A DNA stretch of 25,854 nucleotides from CAZKUN01 sp964555935 (GCA_964555935.1 CAZKUN010000123.1:1-25854), one strand, 5' to 3'. Counted from the first letter of the stretch, positions 15,059 through 22,776 are shown. Notes: generated from the sequence alone by a model not told the origin. Made by a program: numbers and translations.

Positions 15059-15999
15059 GTGCCGGCGAGGAAACGCGAGCGATGAGCATTCCGGTCCACA
15101 TCCTGGCGGGGTTCCTGGGAGCCGGCAAGACCTCGCTCCTGAACCACGTGCTGCGGAACATGCCGGGCGGGCAGAAGCTGGCGCTGATCGTCAACGATTT
15201 CGGCGAGATCCCGATCGATGGCGAATTGATCGACCGGGGCAGCTACAACATGAGGGAACTCAGCTCGGGGTGCATTTGCTGCACGCTGGCCGGGCCGCTG
15301 ACCAGCAGCCTCGCCGAACTGGCCGAAACAGAACAGCCGGATCTGATCCTCATGGAGACGACGGGCGTGGCCAAGACGGACCAGATCGCGCGGCTTCTCG
15401 CCGGCGGCAAGCTGGCGGACCTCGTCCACTGCGGCAACGTCGTCTGCGTGGTCGACGCAGTGGTCTTCCCCAAGATCGAGGCCAACATCCCGGTGGTGGC
15501 GGAGCAGGTAAAGTGCTGCAATACAGTGCTCATCAACAAGGCCGATCTCATCACGGCGGAGGCGCTCGATGACGTGCGGGCGCGGGTCGAGTACCTGGCG
15601 CCGCCGGAGGTGGTTATTCGCGAAACGCAGCACGGCGAGACGGACGTCGACCTGGTGTTGGACGAGCGGCCGGTGTACTTCACCGCCGTCTACTCGCGGG
15701 GACGGCCGCGCGTTGAGGCGAGCCCCGGGCACAGCTTCAAGAGCGCGAGCATCGAGATGGCAGGGCGCCTGAGCTGCGCAAAACTGGTCAGCCTGCTGGG
15801 CGAGATGGCCGGCGAACTCGTGCGGGCGAAGGGGATTGTCGACACGGACGAGGGGGCGAAGGTGTTCCAGATGAGTCAAGCCGGCACCGACATCAGCGAC
15901 TGGGATCGCCCCGTGGAGACGTCGAGGCTGGTGTTCATCGGCGAGGCGATCGATGAGGGATTCCTAGCCGAGCGACTCAAGGCGATCGTGGTGGACTGA
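15055..15999 (+). CDS. CobW/P47K (COG0523) family GTPase, metallochaperone-like
   Basis: The protein shows the full COG0523 set: Walker A GFLGAGKTS (19-27), the metal-binding C-x-C-C motif in SSGCICCTL (C73, C75, C76), the switch/Walker B region LILMETTGVA, and the base-recognition motif NKAD (161-164). A CobW_C-like C-terminal half follows (FQMSQAGTDISDWDRP to IDEGFLAERLKAI). These GTPases deliver Zn, Co or other metals to client enzymes. There is no histidine-rich loop to suggest the metal. ATG 15055 overlaps the previous stop by four bases (314 residues). MSIPVHILAG at ATG 15082 is the alternative start and better matches the family's N-terminus. The iron-sulfur protein, the Zn-type ceramidase-like enzyme and the VanX-like peptidase nearby are possible metal clients. 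Confidence 0.92.
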   Translation: MSAGEETRAMSIPVHILAGFLGAGKTSLLNHVLRNMPGGQKLALIVNDFGEIPIDGELIDRGSYNMRELSSGCICCTLAGPLTSSLAELAETEQPDLILMETTGVAKTDQIARLLAGGKLADLVHCGNVVCVVDAVVFPKIEANIPVVAEQVKCCNTVLINKADLITAEALDDVRARVEYLAPPEVVIRETQHGETDVDLVLDERPVYFTAVYSRGRPRVEASPGHSFKSASIEMAGRLSCAKLVSLLGEMAGELVRAKGIVDTDEGAKVFQMSQAGTDISDWDRPVETSRLVFIGEAIDEGFLAERLKAIVVD

Positions 16000-16076
16000 G
16001 GCCGACGCAGGGCGCGCCTGGCGGCTCGGAGAAGACGAGGCTGATTCCCCATCCCCGTCATCCCAAGGGCACGGCT

Positions 16077-17387
16077 ATGATAGCAGGCAGCGCCACTCGA
16101 ATCATCAACTGCCAGATCGGCGACGACCTGGCCGGGCAACTCCACCGACGGTTCTGCACGCGCATCCGCGACGACCTCGAGGCGAACTTCTTCTACCTCT
16201 CCGATGGCGAGGAATCGGTGCTGCTGGTCAATCTGGATCTGGCGGGCTTGTTCGAGTGGTCCTGCGCTCGCGAGATGACGGCGGCGATGTCGGCCTCGTC
16301 GGGAGTCGCCGACCGCAATATCATCATCACCAGCACGCACACCCACGCGGCGCCGGACACTCTCGGGCTGCTCTTTGACTCCCCGAAGAACGAGATGTAC
16401 GTGGCAGCACTGAAAGACTGGCTGGCCGACGGCGCGAGCGAGGCGGTGGCGAACGCCCGGCCGGCGCGCGTCGGCTGGGGCATGGGCGAGGCGCATGTGG
16501 GCTTCAACCGCCGCCTGTGCTGGGCCGACGGAACGCACTCGATGTATGGCGACAGCACGCGTCCGGATTTCATCGGGCTGGAAGGCCCCGACGATCCATC
16601 GCACTCCGTGCTTTTCGCGGGTGATGGCGCGGGGCCCATCGCGATTCTGCAGGCCAACTGCTGCCACTCAACCTGCGTCGAGTCGTCCGACTTCGCGTCG
16701 GCGGACTTCCCTGGCGAGGCGCGCCGGCTTCTGCGGGAGGAGCTGCAGCAGGATGTGCCCGTGCTGTACCTGCAAGGCGCGAGCGGCGACATCTCGCCAA
16801 GGGACATGATGCGCCCGCCCGCACCGTATGACGGCGAGGCGCGCATGCGCGAGATCGGGCCACTGATGGCGACCGAGACGCGTCGGTTGATGGATGCGGC
16901 CGAGTTGGTTGACGATCCTATTCTGCGCCACGTCCACGACGACATCAGCGTCGATGTCAGGCTGCCGACAGAGGAGGCGGTGAGGCACGCGGAGGCGATG
17001 GAAGCGGCCGGCGAGGAGAGCGCTCCGCGAGGCGAGTATATACTGCAAGTCAGCGGCGCGCTTCGCCTGCACCGCGCGTTCAACGACGACCCGGTGGACA
17101 CGCTCGCGATCCACGCCCTCCGAATCGGTGACCTGGGGATCGTGACGAATCCGTGCGAGCTGTACTGCCAGTTTGGTCTGGACATCAAACGCCGCAGCCC
17201 GGCGCCGCTGACGATGGTGGGGCAACTTGCCGATGGATTCTCGGGCTACTGCCCGACGACGGGGGCGCTGATGGGCGGGGGATACTCGGCGGACCCGACG
17301 TATTGGGCGCGCCTGGAAACGGCGGCGGGCGACAGGATCGTCGACGCTTCGTCGAGGCTGCTGCACCAGCTATGGGCTGAGGAATAG
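16077..17387 (+). CDS. Neutral/alkaline ceramidase-like metallohydrolase
   Basis: The 436-residue protein carries all key elements of the neutral ceramidase catalytic domain. These are TSTHTHAAPD with Zn ligands H88 and H90, a further histidine H197 in NCCHST, the nucleophile segment GASGDISPR with S240, and C-terminal ligands in NPCELYCQFG (E361) and GYCPTTGALMGGGY (Y391/Y403). Classical ceramidases hydrolyse the amide of ceramide. Many bacterial homologues without the C-terminal beta-sandwich, like this one, have unknown amide substrates. No signal peptide is present, so it should be cytosolic, which argues against extracellular ceramide. AAGGGC is a weak ribosome site before ATG 16077. It lies 77 bp after the CobW-family gene, a plausible metal supplier. 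Confidence 0.85.
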   Translation: MIAGSATRIINCQIGDDLAGQLHRRFCTRIRDDLEANFFYLSDGEESVLLVNLDLAGLFEWSCAREMTAAMSASSGVADRNIIITSTHTHAAPDTLGLLFDSPKNEMYVAALKDWLADGASEAVANARPARVGWGMGEAHVGFNRRLCWADGTHSMYGDSTRPDFIGLEGPDDPSHSVLFAGDGAGPIAILQANCCHSTCVESSDFASADFPGEARRLLREELQQDVPVLYLQGASGDISPRDMMRPPAPYDGEARMREIGPLMATETRRLMDAAELVDDPILRHVHDDISVDVRLPTEEAVRHAEAMEAAGEESAPRGEYILQVSGALRLHRAFNDDPVDTLAIHALRIGDLGIVTNPCELYCQFGLDIKRRSPAPLTMVGQLADGFSGYCPTTGALMGGGYSADPTYWARLETAAGDRIVDASSRLLHQLWAEE

Positions 17388-17461
17388 AGCTGGCTTTACT
17401 GCTCGGGCCGAGCAGATCCGACGGGCTGGAAGCCCGTCGCTACGCGGGCACGAAAGCCGCT
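17388..17461. other. Multi-hairpin intergenic element
   Basis: GGCTTT (17392-17397) can pair with AAAGCC (17453-17458) and enclose two hairpins. One is CTGCTCGG/CCGAGCAG (17399-17415), and the other is the dispersed repeat at 17421-17437. The result would be a three-way junction just upstream of the VanX-like gene. Pairing was read by eye; no energy was computed. Confidence 0.4.
17421..17447. repeat. Intergenic variable-arm hairpin repeat, copy 6
   Basis: ACGGGCT and AGCCCGT form a perfect 7-bp stem around GGA, followed by CGCTACG. Bases 17423-17447 are identical to 5829-5853. Confidence 0.75.
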
Positions 17462-17478
17462 CCATGCCGGAGGGAAAC

Positions 17479-18327
17479 ATGACTGCTCGACACGACGACG
17501 AGGCTCGGCGACGGTACTGGACCGAGTACATGGACGAGATGGACAGGCTCGTCGATGAGATGCTGGCATACCCGCATGAGGAGTGCGGCGAGCCGTTGGC
17601 GCCGATTCCCGAGGCGATGAAGGCTGCGGGGGCTGAGGTCACATTCTCCGATACGCTGATCGGCGGGAGATTCCCGCGCGTCTTCGCTATCCGCGAACGC
17701 CTGCTGCCCGATCTCGTCGAGGCGGCGCTGGACATGAACCGCCAAGGCTGGATCATGCGAATCGAGGACGCGTTCCGCTCGATGGAGATGCAGACGCTCT
17801 TGGGGCGGAGCGAGGAAGCGTTCGACCTGGTCGTGGGAGCGTGCGTGTGGGAGTGCGGCGGCGAGACGCCGCCGATCGACTTGGTCTTCCGGCGGTCCCG
17901 CGTGCTGGTAGCGAATTACGGGAAGGTCGGCACTCACATGCAGGGGACGGCGGTCGATATCTCCGTCTTCAGGCAGGAGGACGGGTCGGAGGTCTGGCGC
18001 GGGAAACCGTACCTGGAGATGAGCGCGGTGACGCCGATGGACTCGCCATTTATCACGGATGAGGATCGGGCGAACCGGCGAGAGATCACTGAGGTGATGG
18101 CGCGCCACGGCTTCCTGCACTTCCCCGGCGAGTTCTGGCACTACAGCAAGGGCGACCTGTTGTGTGAGATCCTGACGGACGGCGGGCAACCGGGCATTTA
18201 CGGGCCCGTCCACTGGGACGAGGCGACTGGCGAGGTTACCCCGTATGACGACCCTGATCGGCCCCTGATTCCGTCGGAAGAGATGGAGGCGGAGTTGGCG
18301 AAGGCGCTGGCACGGGCGCAGCCCTAG
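17479..18327 (+). CDS. VanX-type D-alanyl-D-alanine dipeptidase (M15D)
   Basis: The 282-residue protein has the M15D signature: GTHMQGTAVDIS with Zn ligands H153 and D160, and PGEFWHYSKGD with catalytic base E218 and Zn ligand H221. R100 in DAFRSMEMQ fits the conserved arginine. VanX-type enzymes cleave D-Ala-D-Ala in the cytosol; most chromosomal homologues serve cell-wall turnover or peptide use rather than vancomycin resistance. No vanH or vanA homologue is nearby. The protein is longer than VanX (about 200 residues) because of an N-terminal acidic helical extension of about 60 residues. I start at ATG 17479, which has GGAGGG four bases upstream; the ATG at 17464 would place that site inside the gene. 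Its stop shares CTAG with the convergent GH4 gene. Confidence 0.88.
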   Translation: MTARHDDEARRRYWTEYMDEMDRLVDEMLAYPHEECGEPLAPIPEAMKAAGAEVTFSDTLIGGRFPRVFAIRERLLPDLVEAALDMNRQGWIMRIEDAFRSMEMQTLLGRSEEAFDLVVGACVWECGGETPPIDLVFRRSRVLVANYGKVGTHMQGTAVDISVFRQEDGSEVWRGKPYLEMSAVTPMDSPFITDEDRANRREITEVMARHGFLHFPGEFWHYSKGDLLCEILTDGGQPGIYGPVHWDEATGEVTPYDDPDRPLIPSEEMEAELAKALARAQP

Positions 18328-19634
18328 CCGGATAGCTCAGGGAGGTAGGAGGCCTGCAGGCGGCACATCTCGTCAATGAACTCCACGGCGCGGGCGGTGT
18401 CGTCGACGGTGGGCTCGAGCAGCATGGCATGGAGGAGGGGTTCGCGGGATTGCTCCGCGTAGGCGGTGACGATGAGTTCCTGGATCGACATCTGAAGCCG
18501 GCAGAACGCCGCGACGGCCTCGGGCAACGGCCCGACCGGAAGTGGCCTGACCCCGCCGGCACCGGCGACCACGGGCACCTCAACGATGGAATCTTCCGGC
18601 AAGTTCGCGACGGCGCAACCATCATTCGGCACGTTCGACGACACGCGGCGGATGTTGCGGTCCAGCACCATATCGGCGATGAGCGGAAGCGCGAGTTCCT
18701 GAGTCGGCGCGGCCAGTCCGTCGGTGATGTCGGCCTGTCCGGTCGCGACTTGGGACATCTCATCGGGCGTGTCCGCCGTGTTGCCGAACTCCGCGGCCTC
18801 GATCCACTGGCTGTACTTGAGGTAGTGCGGGCCGATGAACTCGTAACCGAAGGGCAGGAACTCGGCGATGTGAGAATCGCTGGGGAACGGCAAGCGTCCG
18901 AATCTCTCGAAGCAGTATCGCGTCAGCGGGCCGAGATCCACCTCGCCCGATGATAGACGCTCGTGGAGCTGGTCGAGCAGGCAATCGCCGGTGGCAAGAT
19001 CGGTTGCGCCCAAGACCCAGTGGAAGTGGTTGATGCCGCCGACGGAGATCTCGATCTCCTCAGCAGGGCGACCCAGAATGCGGGCGACATCGTGGTGAGT
19101 GCCGACCGGACCGTGGCAGAGCCCGACGGGGGCGATGCTCGTCAGTCGGCGCGCGGCCAGGCAGACGCGGTTTTCCGGGTTGGTGAAGTTCAGGAGCGTC
19201 GCGTTAGGGCAAAGCCGCTCCATGTCGCGGCAGATTGGCACGATGAGGTTGAGGCTGCGGAGCGTGTGGAACGCCGCGCCCGGCCCGCCGCATTCGCCAT
19301 AGGGATGGCGGAAACCGAAGGCGAGCGGGATCCGGAAATCCTGGGCCCAGAGCTTGTTGCGCTCAACGGAGACGGCCGTCACGACGTAGTCGGCGCCCGG
19401 CAATACCTGCGCGCGGTCGGTGGTGGCCTCGATGGTGACATCGGCGCCGCAGTAGGCTTTCAGCGCGTCGGCAAAGCCGACCATCTTCGAGAGAGCGGCC
19501 TCGTTGGTATCGACGAGCGCGACCGTTACGCAGCGAGCATCCAGCAACTCGCGACATGCCATCAGATCGGCCAAGGTACCTCGCCCGAAACTGTTGCTGC
19601 CCGCGCCGATCAGGACTATCTTGAGCGGATCCAC
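18324..19634 (-). CDS. Glycoside hydrolase family 4 (NAD/Mn-dependent), alpha-glucuronidase/galactosidase type
   Basis: GH4 enzymes cleave glycosides by an oxidation-elimination route needing NAD and a divalent metal, in the cytosol. The 436-residue protein has the Rossmann start KIVLIGAGSNSFG (5-17), GECGGPGA (113-120), LNFTNPENRV (148-157), the metal-ligand motif GLCHGPVG with C173/H174, and GGINHFHWV with N202 and H203. As I recall the family literature, CHSV marks alpha-galactosidases, CN(V/I)P phospho-glycosidases and CHGx alpha-glucuronidases; CHGP here favours the last. The start is GTG 19634, with GGAGGT eight bases upstream. The gene overlaps the 3' end of the beta-helix gene by 19 bases, so translation is probably coupled. 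It ends in a stop shared with the VanX-like gene. Confidence 0.88.
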   Translation of the reverse strand: MDPLKIVLIGAGSNSFGRGTLADLMACRELLDARCVTVALVDTNEAALSKMVGFADALKAYCGADVTIEATTDRAQVLPGADYVVTAVSVERNKLWAQDFRIPLAFGFRHPYGECGGPGAAFHTLRSLNLIVPICRDMERLCPNATLLNFTNPENRVCLAARRLTSIAPVGLCHGPVGTHHDVARILGRPAEEIEISVGGINHFHWVLGATDLATGDCLLDQLHERLSSGEVDLGPLTRYCFERFGRLPFPSDSHIAEFLPFGYEFIGPHYLKYSQWIEAAEFGNTADTPDEMSQVATGQADITDGLAAPTQELALPLIADMVLDRNIRRVSSNVPNDGCAVANLPEDSIVEVPVVAGAGGVRPLPVGPLPEAVAAFCRLQMSIQELIVTAYAEQSREPLLHAMLLEPTVDDTARAVEFIDEMCRLQASYLPELSG

Positions 19635-21781
19635 GAATGCCCACCTCCGATGAAATCACGCGCCGACGTTGGGGCCGCCCCCTCGTAGGGGTAGTTGACA
19701 TCGTCGCCCTCGTCCCACGTCAGATCAGCGTCGACGGTGAGGACGAATTGCTCGCGATCGATCGCGACGATTCGGGCGGTGGCGCCGGCCACCCGGATTA
19801 CGTCTCCCTGTTTGATGACATTGTCGTTGCGATCACGCAGGCCGGCAGTGAAGCAACTCGGGCGATCGACGGGGATATCCCGGCCTGATCCCGCGGCGGT
19901 CGTGTTGGCCAAGGCCCGACCGGCATCGATGGCGGGACTGTCGGGCGACAGCGTGAAGTCGCCGGCATCGGGATCGGCGAACTCGACCTCGACAATCCGC
20001 GAGGCGGCGTCGAGACCCGTGGCCTCGCGGTAGGCCGCCAGCCCGCCCACATCGGCGAGGGCGTGCCTGGCGCCTCCCCCCTTCCCGGCGATGAAGGCCG
20101 TGAAGGGACCGGCGGCTGCGTAGAGGTTGCCATCAAGCGCGCCGGGCAGGGCTGAGATGAAGATGGGCGCGGCGCCGAGGCAGTTCTGCACGAGGTTGTT
20201 GATGATGGCGTTCGAGCCGACGCGCGGGTAGCCATTGATGCCATGCTGGATCCCGCCCCAGACGCTCTCCTGCGTGCCATTGCCCCACATGGTGTTGTGG
20301 ACCAGCGCGTTGTTCTGCGCTCCGGGTGGGGCGCCGAGGTTGTTGTGACGGCCGCCGTTGAACCAGAACGCGCCGGCGTTTCGCCGGCATCCGGCCGGAT
20401 CGCCGCCGCAGTGCTGGGCGCGGTTGTTGTAGAGGAAGTTCCGCCGCGCGATCACCCACTCGCATTGGGTGATGCCCATGGCTTTCTGGTTCTCGTAGCA
20501 CGTGTTGCCCTGGACGACGGCGTCGATGGTCTCGTCGATCCACATGCCGGTTTCGTGGTTGTGGTGAAGCCCGTTCGCGTAGCTCGTGTTGTCTTCGATC
20601 CAGATCCGGCGGCTGAGCGATTCGATCTGGATGCCGGATGCGCCATTGTGGTGGGTCGTGTTGCCCTCGATCAAGACGCCCTCGGCGCGCTGGACCCAGA
20701 TGCCCTGGGTGTAGGCATGATGGATCTCGTTGCGCAGGATCTGGATGTCGCGGTTGGCGACATCGTCAGGGAAGAGATACGTCACGAAGATGTGCTTCGC
20801 CTGGAGAATCGTGTTCGGGTCGGCATCGCCGATGTAGAACTGACCGAGCGTGCCATCTTGCGAGTAAGGCTTGCCGTCCCACTCCGGCACGGCGCGCATG
20901 GCGTACCAATCGCGGCCGTCAGGCAGCCTGATGGAGCCGCCCGGAAGAGGCAGACCGTTCGGGATGGGGTTCTCATCGGGAAACAGCAAGACCACCGCTG
21001 GACAGGGAACGGAGCCTTCCGCATCCTGGCCTGTCAGCGTCCCGCGGCGGACCTTGCTGAGATCGACACCCTCGATGCCAAACGTCGCCACGCCGTCGTT
21101 GATATCAAGCCCAACCGGCAGGCCGCTGGTGCGAACCGCGTTACCGGGCGCGTAGACGCTGATGTTGTGGGCTTTCTCGGTATGGTGGATGTGGCAGTCA
21201 GCGATGACAATGTCGACGTTGCGCGAGTCGAGGTAGATGTTGCCATTCGAGTTGTGGTGGATCTCGCTATCGCGGATTTGGACGTTTGAGCACGCGCCCG
21301 GCCACACGCCCATCCTGGCGCCGGAGACATCGGCGTTCTGGATGGTCACGTCCGTCCGGCCGCTGATCATTATGCCGACGCCACCGTCGGCCAAGTTCCG
21401 CACGGTCAGCCCGTCAAGCACGATGTGATCGGCCGATCCGCCATCCGAGAACACGACGCCGCGCGGAAGCGTACCGCCACCGTCAATCACGGGCGTCTCG
21501 TCTTGGTAGGCGCTGACTGTGAGCGGCAAGCCTTCCTCGCCGCCGCGAGTGAGGATCAGCGAGTGATCGTAGACGCCGCCTCGGATCCAGACCGTGTCGC
21601 CCGGTCCGGGGCGAGGCTCTTGGTCGGCCATGATCCGGCCAAGCGTCTGCCAAGGCTCGTCGATCGATCCAGGCCCGGCATCATCGCAGGCGCCGCCGAT
21701 CGCATCGATGTCAACGTAGTAGTCGTCGCAGGCGCCGCACCCCATTGTCACGAGGCAGATCAGCAGACAGAGAATCCTCAT
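19616..21781 (-). CDS. Exported right-handed parallel beta-helix protein
   Basis: The 721-residue protein starts at ATG 21781 (AGGAG eight bases upstream; an in-frame TTG directly before it is not needed). It has a signal peptide MRILCLLICLVTMGCGACDD; the cysteine could be lipidated, but the lipobox is poor. From about residue 20 it shows the DUF1565/Pbl-like opening (VDIDAIGGACDDAGPGSIDEPWQTL) and then many beta-helix coils: VTIQNADVSGARMGV, VQIRDSEIHHNSNGNIYL, VLIEGNTTHHNGASGIQIE, IWIEDNTSYANGLHHN. The asparagine/histidine-rich turns are typical of pectate-lyase-like folds acting on uronic-acid polysaccharides. Catalytic residues cannot be assigned. A small beta-domain closes the protein (about 660-710). 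Overlap with the GH4 gene suggests a joint pathway. Confidence 0.82.
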   Translation of the reverse strand: MRILCLLICLVTMGCGACDDYYVDIDAIGGACDDAGPGSIDEPWQTLGRIMADQEPRPGPGDTVWIRGGVYDHSLILTRGGEEGLPLTVSAYQDETPVIDGGGTLPRGVVFSDGGSADHIVLDGLTVRNLADGGVGIMISGRTDVTIQNADVSGARMGVWPGACSNVQIRDSEIHHNSNGNIYLDSRNVDIVIADCHIHHTEKAHNISVYAPGNAVRTSGLPVGLDINDGVATFGIEGVDLSKVRRGTLTGQDAEGSVPCPAVVLLFPDENPIPNGLPLPGGSIRLPDGRDWYAMRAVPEWDGKPYSQDGTLGQFYIGDADPNTILQAKHIFVTYLFPDDVANRDIQILRNEIHHAYTQGIWVQRAEGVLIEGNTTHHNGASGIQIESLSRRIWIEDNTSYANGLHHNHETGMWIDETIDAVVQGNTCYENQKAMGITQCEWVIARRNFLYNNRAQHCGGDPAGCRRNAGAFWFNGGRHNNLGAPPGAQNNALVHNTMWGNGTQESVWGGIQHGINGYPRVGSNAIINNLVQNCLGAAPIFISALPGALDGNLYAAAGPFTAFIAGKGGGARHALADVGGLAAYREATGLDAASRIVEVEFADPDAGDFTLSPDSPAIDAGRALANTTAAGSGRDIPVDRPSCFTAGLRDRNDNVIKQGDVIRVAGATARIVAIDREQFVLTVDADLTWDEGDDVNYPYEGAAPTSARDFIGGGHSWIRSR

Positions 21782-21903
21782 CAATATCTCTCCTAGTAGG
21801 TGGCGTGAAGGGCATTTCGGGCGACCAGTTCGTGCGGATGATCCCCAGCCAGACCCAACGCTGCTTCGTCACCGATGTTCCAGGGACCTCGATGGCTGAG
21901 TTC

Positions 21904-21984
21904 TCGCCACGACAGGCGTGACGAGGCAGCGTGGCGAACCCCTCCGCGGAGAGCTGGCGAACGAGCGCCACGGGAGGCCGTAGC
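21904..21984 (+). promoter_or_regulatory. Possible structured 5' leader of the hemerythrin gene
   Basis: CGCCACG occurs at 21905-21911 and 21966-21972, and CGTGGCG at 21930-21936 can pair with either copy. CCTCC (21941-21945) can pair with the GGAGG ribosome site (21973-21977) around the small stem TGGCG/CGCCA (21955-21970). These are mutually exclusive options by eye. GC-rich sequence gives such pairings by chance, and no promoter was recognised. Confidence 0.3.
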
Positions 21985-22776
21985 ATGGATTCGCATCTGA
22001 AGACGGGGATCAAGGAGATCATCGAGGCCTACCCGGCGGTCGGCACGATACTCGAACGGTATGACATTGGCTGCGTCCCGTGCACTGTCGGCACGTGCAA
22101 GCTTGAGGACGTGGTGACGATCCACACGCTCGAGCCGGATGATGAGGCGGCGCTGATGGCCGAGATCGCGCAAGCCATTGAGGCGGGGCCCGACGCAGAG
22201 CCGATTGCGGCTCCGGAGCGTCCGAAGCCGGCCGCACCGAAGGTGATCACATACTCGCCGCCCGTGCAGAAGCTGGTGGGCGAGCATGTATTGATCAAAC
22301 GCTTGCTCGCGCTGGTGCCGAAGCTCGTGGAGGATACGTGGATCGCCGGCGCGATGGATGCCGAACTGATGCGCGATGTGCTCGGATTCATCCGTGGCTA
22401 TGCGGACAGCTTCCACCACATGAAGGAACAGGACGTTCTCTTCGACTACACGGACAAAGAGGCTGAGATCATCCGGGTGATATACGAGGATCATGACCGG
22501 GCGCGCGGGTTCGTTGCGGCGGCGGCGGAGGCGATTGAGTCCGACGACATCGCGGCCCTCTGCAAGAACCTGACGAGTTACCGGGAGCTGCTCACCGAAC
22601 ACATCGACAAAGAGGATCAGGTTCTATACCCCTACATCGACCGGGACCTGACCCTGGACCAGATCGCGGAGATTGCCCGGCGTTTCCAGCAGGCCGACGA
22701 TGCGGCCGACGCCGACGTGCCGGAGAAATACGAGCGGTTCATCGCTCTGCTCGAGAGTCGATTCGAGTCGCAGTGA
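21985..22776 (+). CDS. Hemerythrin-domain protein with N-terminal DUF1858/ScdA_N-like domain
   Basis: The 263-residue protein has two parts. Residues 1-50 resemble a DUF1858/ScdA_N-type domain (IKEIIEAYPAVGTILERYDIGC) with three cysteines, C30-x2-C33-x4-C38. After a proline/alanine linker (70-90), residues 92-225 form a hemerythrin four-helix bundle with the di-iron set H101, H144-x3-E148, H170 and H206-x3-E210. Such proteins sense or carry O2 or NO, and the ScdA/YtfE branch repairs iron-sulfur centres under nitrosative stress. ATG 21985 is preceded by GGGAGG with a seven-base spacer; the earlier GTG (21931) was rejected. The cytosolic product could protect the iron-sulfur protein of region 3, but that link is speculative. 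The next gene begins 37 bp after its stop. Confidence 0.88.
   Translation: MDSHLKTGIKEIIEAYPAVGTILERYDIGCVPCTVGTCKLEDVVTIHTLEPDDEAALMAEIAQAIEAGPDAEPIAAPERPKPAAPKVITYSPPVQKLVGEHVLIKRLLALVPKLVEDTWIAGAMDAELMRDVLGFIRGYADSFHHMKEQDVLFDYTDKEAEIIRVIYEDHDRARGFVAAAAEAIESDDIAALCKNLTSYRELLTEHIDKEDQVLYPYIDRDLTLDQIAEIARRFQQADDAADADVPEKYERFIALLESRFESQ

Noticed and set aside
14230..15879. A 549-codon minus-strand frame opposite four-base-coupled plus-strand genes
   Set aside because: The opposite strand holds the CobW-family GTPase with all motifs intact. The minus frame is low in complexity (Ser/Arg/Pro) at its end.
17479..18327. A vancomycin-resistance cluster
   Set aside because: Only the VanX-type peptidase is present, with no ligase, dehydrogenase or VanRS regulators nearby.
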